From positions 28,380 through 92,379 of the forward strand of contig DASRFA010000054.1 of NCBI GenBank assembly GCA_035651755.1: 64,000 bases of DNA. Reading direction: 5' to 3'. The translations under genes and the position numbers were made by a program. The number at the start of each line of letters is the position of its first letter. Position 1 is the first letter of the stretch. Origin of the DNA: DASRFA01 sp035651755. GTDB lineage: Bacteria > Desulfobacterota > Binatia > UBA12015. Of the stretch, positions 26,182 to 34,700 are shown one piece after another. Under the pieces are notes generated by a model. It was not told where the DNA came from and did no database searches. It worked only from the letters and a program-made list of their open reading frames with translations.

Positions 26182-27669
26182 CTAGGACTTGCGCCCGATC
26201 CGCGGGGCGACGCGGAACGACGAGAGGTAGCGGCCGCCGGGTGCGCCGTTGCCGGTGGGAACGGGCAGGAGCCCGACGGGGTCGGCGTCGACGGTCTGGC
26301 CGTTGCAGTCGATGATGTAGTCGCCACGCACCTCGATCTCGACGAGCGCCTCCTGATAGTTGAAGCGGTTCTTCGAGCTGAGGATGGCGTCCTTGACCCA
26401 ATCCGCGTCGACGACGATCGCGGCTCGGGTCACGTGGTCGGGCGGACCGTTCGGTGAATCCTCCGTCTGCACGCCCGTGATCGGAACGCGCAGGACGTTG
26501 CCCCACCCACCCTCCTCTTCCCCCTCGACGACCGTGATGGCGAAGCAATCCGCGCGGACCGTACTCTTGCGCACCGGGCGGGAGAACTCGAGCCAGTAGT
26601 TGGTCAGTTGATCGTTGCCCGCTCCGGAGTAGGTTCCCCACGACTGCTCGAAGTCGTGCCACGCGACCGGCGTTTCTCGCCGGTGAAAGCCCTTCCACCC
26701 GGTGTCGACGATGCGCGTGAGATCGCAGCCCCGGATGAGATCGAAGAGCACGTCGTTGCGCTTGACCAGACGGCGCGGGCCGCAGGCCTCGATCCACTCG
26801 TCGAACCTCCAGGGCCCGCAGTCGTCCCGAGTCACGCGCACGCACGCGATCGGCACCCCGTTGTGGAGATCGACGAGCACGCGCCCACAAGGCTCGGCGA
26901 TCTCGGTGAGGTCCTTGCACTCGACGCCCACGGCGAGGTGCGCGAGATGGTCGCACAGGCACTGGTAGCCGCCGCGCAACACGGGGTTGTCGGACTTCTC
27001 TTCGCACCCGTCCGCGTCGACCTCCCGCGAACGCTCGTCGCGCGCTTCTCGACGTCGCCGGTCGGGGTTGCGCCTCTCGTCGCTGCACGGGCCCGCGCCG
27101 CAGTCGCAGCAGAGCTCGCACTCGGGCTCCTGGCAGCACTTCGCGCAGTCCACGTAGCGCAGCGAGAAGCGCGCGGTCTCACAGATCCGATCCCACTGCG
27201 TCCGCTCGCAGCTGCATGGGTCTTGCACGCTGACCGGACCGACGCGCTGCTCGGCGTAGTGGACGCTCAACAGCCAGCAGCCGGTGCGCGCGAAGGGCGG
27301 CGTGTCGCCCGCGGGAATCACTGCCCGCTTGTCGTCCAGGGCGATGACGTCGCCGAGCTCGACGTCGGCCTGTTCGCCCCAGTAGACCTCGCGCCCGACG
27401 GCGTCCAACGCGAGCCCGGAGCCGATCCGGATCCCTCCCGACGCGGGCTCGACGGCAAACCCGTAGACCACGCCGTATCCGTGGATCGCGCGATTCAAGA
27501 GCCGCCGACGTTCGTTCAGGTAGGCTTGCTCGACGAGGAACGCGTCGGGCGTTAGCCGCTTGCCGACGAAGTAGTTGTTGCGCAGCCCCGTGAGGCACTC
27601 GCTTTCGACGCAGCAATCGCCGCGCGCCGAGCGAGACGTCCATTCTTTGTGGCCAGCGGATCCGGACAT
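26182..27669 (-). CDS. Cys-rich eCIS-associated protein (YFVGK/GVVYGF-type), possible fibre or appendage
   Basis: 495 aa. The N-terminus (after ~30 residues) carries NNYFVGKRLTPDAFLVEQAY, LNERRRLLNRAIHGYGVVYG and GIRIGSGLALDAVGREVYW. This segment is shared with the next protein and is found in eCIS loci. A Cys-rich stretch at ~175-195 (CAKCCQEPECELCCDCGAGP) may bind metal or form disulfides. The C-terminal ~300 residues are beta-rich, without recognised domain. It lies 10 bp upstream-side of the gpI-like gene end (27680) and 37 bp before its paralogue. No tail-fibre gene of the usual adenovirus-knob type is present, so this may serve that role; that is inference. Confidence 0.6.
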   Translation of the reverse strand: MSGSAGHKEWTSRSARGDCCVESECLTGLRNNYFVGKRLTPDAFLVEQAYLNERRRLLNRAIHGYGVVYGFAVEPASGGIRIGSGLALDAVGREVYWGEQADVELGDVIALDDKRAVIPAGDTPPFARTGCWLLSVHYAEQRVGPVSVQDPCSCERTQWDRICETARFSLRYVDCAKCCQEPECELCCDCGAGPCSDERRNPDRRRREARDERSREVDADGCEEKSDNPVLRGGYQCLCDHLAHLAVGVECKDLTEIAEPCGRVLVDLHNGVPIACVRVTRDDCGPWRFDEWIEACGPRRLVKRNDVLFDLIRGCDLTRIVDTGWKGFHRRETPVAWHDFEQSWGTYSGAGNDQLTNYWLEFSRPVRKSTVRADCFAITVVEGEEEGGWGNVLRVPITGVQTEDSPNGPPDHVTRAAIVVDADWVKDAILSSKNRFNYQEALVEIEVRGDYIIDCNGQTVDADPVGLLPVPTGNGAPGGRYLSSFRVAPRIGRKS

Positions 27670-27679
27670 GTTCGTCTCC

Positions 27680-29806
27680 TCACTCGAGAATCGGCCCTTC
27701 GCGGTCGCTCGAGGCGGGCAGGCCGGAGCCCACGTGCGGGAGCCGTGCGATTCCCGTCAGCGGGTCGGTATCGAGCTCGAGCCGGTGGTCGGCCGCGAGC
27801 GACGTGGAGTCGTCGAGCCGGTTGCCGCGGAGTGCGTCCGCGGTCGTCCATCGGACGCGCGCGCGCGTGCCGGCGGGAATCATCTCGGTCACGAGGCGCT
27901 CCAGCCACGGCTGCCACTGCCGAAGCTCGCGCGCGCTCGCGGCGACGTCGACGCGAATGCTCCCGAGGAAGCGCGACGTCGCGTCGTCCTGTGCGTCGTT
28001 CGCGCACGGGAGCCGCATCGCACCGAGAGTGGCCTGGACGTCGAGCTGTGTGGCGGTGGCTGGGAGTCCGGCGAGGATCGCGGGCAGCGCCGCGCCGTCG
28101 CATGCCTCTCCTCCGATCCGGGCGAGGCCATGGTCCACGGTTCCGTCGACGACGCGGAAGCGCTGGGGCTTGCCGCCGACGAGGCATTCGAGCAGCGCCT
28201 CGAGACCGGCCCGCGTCCCGCGTCCGCGTGCGATCCGAGAGGCATTCTTGACGATGCAGCGCTTCTGCCGCTCGTCGAGCGCGTCGTCCCACGGCAACCC
28301 GAGCCAGCGCGCCAGAGAGTCGAGCCAATCCTCGGAGGCGCGATCTGGATGGATGTAGCGGCCCATCTGACCGATTCGCCGGTCGAGGCCCTGCGTCGTG
28401 GTCTCGAGCACGCCGACGAGCGTTCGGATGAAGCTTCCCGGCTGGGCCTCGTCGCGCTGGTAGATGGCGGGCAGATTCTCCATCAGGGTGCTTCCGGGGT
28501 AGAGCACCGAGAGCCGCGTCAGCGCGGGCAGCTTCGCGCCGGCGCCTCCCGTCAGCGAGACGGCGACCCAGAGATACGTCTCGTGCACGTCGTGCAGCGG
28601 CACGGCGACCGTGGTTTCGTCTTCGTTCTCGAGCAGCTCCCTCCCGTGCAGCGCGATCGGGGTGCTCCAGAGATCGTCCTTGCTGCGAAGGAGCTGCGCG
28701 CGTCTCGGCTCCGGGATCGAGCGGTCTGCCGCGAGCCGTCGGAGATCGTCGCGCACGTCCGGGTCGCTCGTGGCGGCGTAGGCGATCTCGAGCGACGCGC
28801 CGGGTGGCAGGGTTCCGGAAGCTTCGATGCGCAGCCAACGACGACCATTCGTCGCCTCGGGCGCGACGAGCATCGGCGTGACGACCAGGGTCGAGACGTC
28901 GCCGGCCGAATCGGGTACGGAGTCGGCGGCGCGGAGGAGCCGTAGGCCGCGCGCGTCCGTGACGAGGAGCCGATCGCGGCTCGCCGCGATCCCGGTCGCC
29001 GGCTCGCCCAGCGGCACGTCGTCGAGCTTGACGGCGAAGCCGTCGAGCACGACGACGTGTTCCTTCGGCCGGTCCATCCGATCGGCGCCGGCGATGAACA
29101 CACGGCCGCGCGTGTCGCTCGCGATGAGCGAGCCGACGAAGCACGGCCCGAACGCAGCCGACAGGGCGCGCACGTCCGCGGAGCCGCTTCCCGGAGCGAA
29201 CGTGGCGATGCGGCGGCCGTCGCCCGACAGCACGACCAGCCGACCGCTGCTGCGGAGATAGGTGAATGCCTTGGCGTCCGCGACACCTTCCAGCGAAACG
29301 CTCGCGCCGAGCGTCCCGGCGCCGTCGGCGGCGACCACCCGCACCGATTCACCGTGCGCGGTCAGCGCGCGGACGCCGCCTCGTCCGTCGCCGGCGATGT
29401 CGATGACGGGATCGCCGAGCTCGACGCGAAAGCGCCGGGACAGGGTTTCGAGGTCGAAGCACTCGAGCGACTTGCCGTCGCCGACGACCCAGAGAGAATC
29501 GCGGCTCGCGACGATGCGCGACGCGCTCGCGATCGCTCGTGGAGCCGCGGTCACGCGCGGCTTCGGGTCTCCCTCGGACCAGCGATGGAGTTCCCCTGCG
29601 CCGTCGCGCCAGAGCACCTCGCCCGCGTACGTCCATGCCGGCGCGTAGGCCTCACCGGGAAACGACGGGCGCTCGGACGGCGGCTCGAAGGTCGCGAACG
29701 GGGCGACGGAAGCAGCGTCGCCCTCGCCGGCGAAGTCCGCTCCCACGACGAGGCACGCCGCCCACTGCGGCCGCGACGCGAAATGGTAGCCGGGCGGGGG
29801 TCGCAT
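27680..29806 (-). CDS. gpI-like baseplate protein with N-terminal propeller-like domain
   Basis: 708 aa from ATG at 29806, 2 bp after the stop of the preceding gene. Residues ~440-540 match the phage tail protein I-like domain (TIGR02242 type): LMENLPAIYQRDEAQPGSFI, GQMGRYIHPDRASEDWLDSL, ARWLGLPWDDALDERQKR and RGTRAGLEALLE. In P2 this subunit links baseplate wedge to fibres. The ~350-residue N-terminal region is unusual. It holds recurrent short blade-like units (SLWVVGDGKSLECFDLET, GRGGVRALTAHGESVRVVAA, GRVFIAGADRMDRPKEHVVV), suggesting a beta-propeller similar to NHL/Kelch types. It could shape the baseplate or bind a target. Confidence 0.85.
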   Translation of the reverse strand: MRPPPGYHFASRPQWAACLVVGADFAGEGDAASVAPFATFEPPSERPSFPGEAYAPAWTYAGEVLWRDGAGELHRWSEGDPKPRVTAAPRAIASASRIVASRDSLWVVGDGKSLECFDLETLSRRFRVELGDPVIDIAGDGRGGVRALTAHGESVRVVAADGAGTLGASVSLEGVADAKAFTYLRSSGRLVVLSGDGRRIATFAPGSGSADVRALSAAFGPCFVGSLIASDTRGRVFIAGADRMDRPKEHVVVLDGFAVKLDDVPLGEPATGIAASRDRLLVTDARGLRLLRAADSVPDSAGDVSTLVVTPMLVAPEATNGRRWLRIEASGTLPPGASLEIAYAATSDPDVRDDLRRLAADRSIPEPRRAQLLRSKDDLWSTPIALHGRELLENEDETTVAVPLHDVHETYLWVAVSLTGGAGAKLPALTRLSVLYPGSTLMENLPAIYQRDEAQPGSFIRTLVGVLETTTQGLDRRIGQMGRYIHPDRASEDWLDSLARWLGLPWDDALDERQKRCIVKNASRIARGRGTRAGLEALLECLVGGKPQRFRVVDGTVDHGLARIGGEACDGAALPAILAGLPATATQLDVQATLGAMRLPCANDAQDDATSRFLGSIRVDVAASARELRQWQPWLERLVTEMIPAGTRARVRWTTADALRGNRLDDSTSLAADHRLELDTDPLTGIARLPHVGSGLPASSDREGPILE

Positions 29807-29808
29807 GC

Positions 29809-31725
29809 TCACGAGTTGCCTTCGGTTCCCGGGCGCGAGACCCGGATGGTCGACGTTTCGGAGAGACGCGGCAGCCCGCCGTGCGGCACGCGGATCTCGG
29901 GCGTCGCGGCCGCACCCTGCAGGAGATCGAGCGCGACGAGGCGCGCGACGCCTTCGACGCCGAGGATCCAGGCGGCGACTTCGCTGCGGCCGACCGGCAC
30001 GCCCGGCTGCCGCGCGGGAAAGCCCGCACCTCCCGCCGGAGCGAATCGCTGGCGCAGCGTGCTCTCGACCGCGTCCGCGACGGTGTCGGGATTCCGTCCG
30101 GGCTCGACCTCGACGTCCGCGCGCACCGCGACGTCGACGTAGCGCGGTCTCGCCACGACGAGGCGCGTCCCGAGCGGCATGCGCGGGGCGAGCCGGCGGC
30201 GGACGGCGTCGAGCCAGCGCGCGGTTTCGGGCGGCTCGGAAGGCTCCGGGCCTCGCCTCACGCGCAGCGCGATCAAGGTGACGGTTCCCGTCCGCGGCGC
30301 ATCGGAAGCGGGCACGACCCACGCACGCGCCACGTCGAGCAACGGCAGACGCAACGCGGCGTCGACGAGGTCCTCGCGGCTCACGAGCGGATGGTCGCCC
30401 GCGAAGCGGCGCCGCGTCTCGCGGCGCAGGTCGCTCCAGGCCGGTCGTTCCGCGCCTCCTGCGATCGGCTCCGGGTTGACGCCGAACGCTCCGGGGAAGC
30501 CGACGACCGTCCATCGGTGCCCGCGCGAGACGTTGCCCTCCTCGCCGCTGCACACCGCGTAGGTCACGTAGATCTCCGCGCCCGCGCCCGGCTTCCGACC
30601 GTTCACGCCGTTGCCGAAGGCGAGGCGGCCACGCACCGGGTCGAGCTCGTAGACGCGATCGTCGGGGCCGCGATCTTCCAGCCGGTCGCAACGCGACCAT
30701 TCGAGGATGTCGGTCTCGGTCCGCACCTCCACGCATTGCAAGGGCTCGGACCGCGGTTCGAAGGAAAGCCCGGCGCGACCGAGGTCGACCTCGACGTTCG
30801 GTTCGTCGTTCGCGAAGTGAAGCTCGCGGTCGACCGTTTGCCTCTCGGTGATCTCGAGGACGCTCGGCTCGATCCTCGACCATTGGGGCGGGCACGCGAA
30901 ACCGCGCGGCACGCGGAGCTCGATGCGGAACCGCTTCGGCGATCCGCCGACGCGCGAGACGTCGAGGACGAGACGTCCCGTGCGCAGCAGGCCCGCCGTC
31001 GAATCGGCGACGACGCGCAGCGGGAAGCGAGCGGAACCCGCGACCAACGCGACGGCGACGTCGTGGGGAGGCGACGCTGCGTCGGCGTCGTCGGCCGGGG
31101 CGGGCGCGGTCGCTCGCACGCCGATCGCCCAGGTCGCGCCATTCGCTTCCGCGCGCAGCGCGGGAAACAGGCCGTCGTCCCCGCCCGTTTCGAACTCGAG
31201 CGAGAGCACGTCGCGCGGCCCCGCCGAGTCGCCGAACGGCAAGAACGGCGCGCCCCGAGCGTTCGTCGCCGTCAGATCGACGACCGTTCCATCGGCCCGT
31301 CGCGACGAGAGCCGAACGATCCTGCCCGGGACCCAGAGCGTCTTCCGCTCCGGATGAAACACGGGCTCGTCGTGGCGCTCGAGCCGCACCGCCGCGTCGA
31401 CGTCGATCACGCGGGTGCCGGCGAACGTCGCGGCCGGGGACGCGGGATCGCTGCGATCGGCCCAGATGAGCCCGTGTGCCGGCCGCCTTCCGCCGGGCGC
31501 CACGCCGAGCAAGGCCGCGTACGAGACGCGCTCGTCGCGCCGCATGCGGCCGACCGAATAGAGCTGCGCTTCCGCCACCCACGCGAGCAGCTCCACCAAC
31601 GTGATGCCGGGGTCGTGCGCGTTGTAGTCGGTCCACCCCGGCGCGAGCGCGGGAAGGAGCGACAGCCCGAGCCGCCGGAAGTCGTCGTAGCGACGGTCGA
31701 ACAGCTTGGGAGCGAGAGGCGTCAT
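29809..31725 (-). CDS. baseplate J-like (gp6-type) wedge protein
   Basis: 638 aa from ATG at 31725, overlapping the previous stop (ATGA). Starts MTPLAPKLFDRRYDDFRRLG. It then has the baseplate J signature GWTDYNAHDPGITLVELLAW and VAEAQLYSVGRM. In the C-terminal half, LAFGNGVNGRKPGAGAEIYV and ETRRRFAGDHPLVSREDLVD mark the wedge core, followed by a repeated alpha/beta domain (DVAVRADVEVEPGRNPDTVA). In Afp/PVC-type particles two such proteins (Afp11, Afp12) form the baseplate wedges. The second is the giant neighbour upstream. Length is near the upper end for the family. Confidence 0.9.
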   Translation of the reverse strand: MTPLAPKLFDRRYDDFRRLGLSLLPALAPGWTDYNAHDPGITLVELLAWVAEAQLYSVGRMRRDERVSYAALLGVAPGGRRPAHGLIWADRSDPASPAATFAGTRVIDVDAAVRLERHDEPVFHPERKTLWVPGRIVRLSSRRADGTVVDLTATNARGAPFLPFGDSAGPRDVLSLEFETGGDDGLFPALRAEANGATWAIGVRATAPAPADDADAASPPHDVAVALVAGSARFPLRVVADSTAGLLRTGRLVLDVSRVGGSPKRFRIELRVPRGFACPPQWSRIEPSVLEITERQTVDRELHFANDEPNVEVDLGRAGLSFEPRSEPLQCVEVRTETDILEWSRCDRLEDRGPDDRVYELDPVRGRLAFGNGVNGRKPGAGAEIYVTYAVCSGEEGNVSRGHRWTVVGFPGAFGVNPEPIAGGAERPAWSDLRRETRRRFAGDHPLVSREDLVDAALRLPLLDVARAWVVPASDAPRTGTVTLIALRVRRGPEPSEPPETARWLDAVRRRLAPRMPLGTRLVVARPRYVDVAVRADVEVEPGRNPDTVADAVESTLRQRFAPAGGAGFPARQPGVPVGRSEVAAWILGVEGVARLVALDLLQGAAATPEIRVPHGGLPRLSETSTIRVSRPGTEGNS

Positions 31726-34700
31726 GCCGTCCTCTCGATCACGTCGAACTGGAAGCGGAGGCCGTCGGGCGCGAGACGGACGAGCTCGTCCGGAGCCAAC
31801 CGATCCGGCCACGGTGCCGACCGGTCGCCTTTCAACTCCGCCAGCGTGACGCTCGCGAGCCGAAGCAGGTGCGGAACGTCGAGGAGCGCGAAGGCGATCT
31901 GGTCCGGCCGTGGGCCTTCTCCGAGAGGCCATCCCTCTCCCGAGACGCCGCCCGTTCCCTGGTCGAGGAGATCCGCGAGCCGGCGCTTGACCGCCTGCGC
32001 GACCGCTCCCGCGTGATCGAGGTCCGCGACCTGCAGGCCGAGCGCGACCCGGAGCTGGCGGAGCTTCGGCGCCACGACGTCGAACGAGTCGCGATCGACC
32101 GATGGCGGCGTCGCCGCGAGGAGGAGCCGCTTCAGCTCCCGGCGCTGCGCGGCGCGCGGGATCGGGTCGTCGCCGCGCATCGCGACCACGAGCCGCGTCT
32201 TTCGCCCGCGCACGATCGCCCGCGCCTGCGCGACGTCCGGCGAGCTCTCGAGCGCGATGTCCTCGAGATCCCGCACCGTGACGGCGCGCCCGCGATGGCG
32301 AAGCTTCGCGGTCGCGAAACGCAGCACCCGTTCGTCCGACTCGGGGGGCGCGCCTCCGGCCGCGTGGTCCGCGGAGAACCCGGCCTCCACGCCGGCGACG
32401 GGCGTGACCAGGTTGAGCTGCGATCGCGCCGCGACCGCATTGGCGGGAGCGTCGGTCTGACCCGGCGCCGGCGGCTCCGTCCGCTGGTAGCGGAACGCCA
32501 CGATCGAATCGCGGCCGACGGGCGGGATCCGACCGTGCCGGCCGTCGCCGAAGCGAATCTCTCCCGACGCCTCGTCGAGAGCGTACACGCGGCGCTTCGG
32601 ATCCTCGTCGCCGGGGTCGGCAACCTGGTCCCAGAGCACCCAGTCGCCGCCGAGGTTCGCATCGGCCCAGACGCGATCGGGGTTCTCTCTGCGCAGAGCT
32701 TCGCGCTCCTCGTCGCTCAGGGGCTCGCGGATGCGGAGCTCGAGCGAGCCGTGGAGCACGGGCGGTCGCGCGACCGCCACCGTCAAGTTGGGCTCGCCTT
32801 CGGAAGACCCGAGGAGCTCGCGCGTCAGCGTCTCGGTCGCCCTCGCCCAGACGGCGTTCATGTATGCGCCGCGGAGGCTCGGACTCCACGTGCCGGCGGC
32901 TCCCGCGGAAGGCGCGAGGCGGATCCAGCGGAGCGGCTGATCGCCGAACAGCGTCGCCGGCGTCGGCGGCTCCGGGAACGACAGCGTCAAGACGCCGCTC
33001 TCGCCGAGCGCGCGCGTCTCGTCCTGGTGGACGAGCGGAACGAAGCGCTGTCCCACGAGCGCATGAACGGCGAGCGGCGCGAAGGCGTCGAGATCCCGCT
33101 CGCGATCGACGAGGAGCAGGACCTTGAAGGTGTCGCCGGAAAGCGGCGCGTCGAAGCCGAGGAGGATCGATCGCCCGGTCTGCGGAGTCACCGGAGCCGC
33201 CCGGCTCACGGCCGGCGACGACGAGCCGCCGCTCGCTCCCTCCGCCGGCCGCACGGCGCAGCCGCATTCCGGCGGGCAATCCGCGGCCTGCGTCGTCGTC
33301 TCGGCGCCCGAGAAAAGGCGGCCGAGCGACACGGACAGCGGAACGAACGCCTCGACGAGCGCGCCGTCGGTCGCGTTCGCGTCGCTCTGGTCGCGCGAGC
33401 AGCCGCTGTCCTCGGTCACGACGTACGTCGGCTTCACTTCCTCGGACATCGAGTACGAGATGCCGAGGTTCACGACCGAGGGTGGCTTGATGCCTTCCGT
33501 CGAGCGATCGATCGTCTGCTTGGTCTTCCCGCCGCCGAGATCCTCGGTGACGACGGTGACCGTTTCGGTTCCGTAGTCGCCTCCGATCAGCCGGGCACGG
33601 ATCCAGAAGTGCACCTTGCCCGCCCAGTCGGTCGCCGCGATGTCGTCCGGGACCCGGAATTCGACGGAACCCGTATTCTTCAGGTTCCCGGTTTCCTCTC
33701 GCGTGAGGAGGAGCTTCGACCAGGCGCCGTTCCAGTATTCCCACGACAGCTCCGGATTCGAGGCGGTTCCGCCCAGCTGGCTTCCCCAGGCTCCGACTGT
33801 CGCGTCGAGGATGAAGGTGGTGCCGCTGGGCTCCGTCTCCCATTCGGACCCGAGCACGATCAGGATCGCGTCGTTGTCCGAGTCTCGCTTGAACGTTTCC
33901 GCCGCCTGGTGGGGCGGCTTTGCGTTCGGAAAGGCGAGACCGGCGCGCGACACGAGGTCGGCGTCACACTGCTGGTTGCTCGCCGTCGGATCGAGGGTCA
34001 GAGACGGGGCGACGCGGCCGCGGGGGTACTCCGGCAACCAGTATGCCGTGTCGCCCGAGGAGCTCGGCAGCGCGGTGTCCAGGGTGACCTCCCACTCCGG
34101 ATTCGTCGCGTCGACGTTGGTCACCAGATACTCCGCACCCACGCCGCCCATTTCGATGAAGATGGTGGATTGCTCGGCGGCACCCCGGTCGTCCTTGGCC
34201 AGCTTCATCGTCTTGGAGCCGGTGGCCGTGCCCTTCGTCCCGGCGACCGACGTCCGAAAGACGACGACGTCGAGCCCCACGGCCGTCGTCGGGAACGTCG
34301 CATTCAACGGATAGAAGGCTTCGCTTGCGCTCGAGGCTCCCGGCCCCGCGACGACGAGCGTCGAGGAGGATTTCGCCTGGCCGCGCGTGACCGTATCATT
34401 CGCCGCGAGCGGGGTCGCCGAGGCGGGAAGAACGACGCCGGCCCCGAGCGCGCCCGTCAGCTCGAGCCGCTGCTGCAGATCGAATGGCGCGACGAAGACC
34501 TCCGCGCGCTCGCCCGGTACGATCAGATGATCCGCCACGAGCGTCGGAGCACCGCCCGCGCGCGCGCCACCCACCGACACGTCGGACGTGAAGAGTTCCC
34601 CTGCCAGACCCGAGAGCTCGGGCGTCCACATGGCCACGTACGCCTGACCGTTCCGGCGGACGGTCGCGATCGCTGCGAGCTCGCCGCCGTTCAACGCGGC

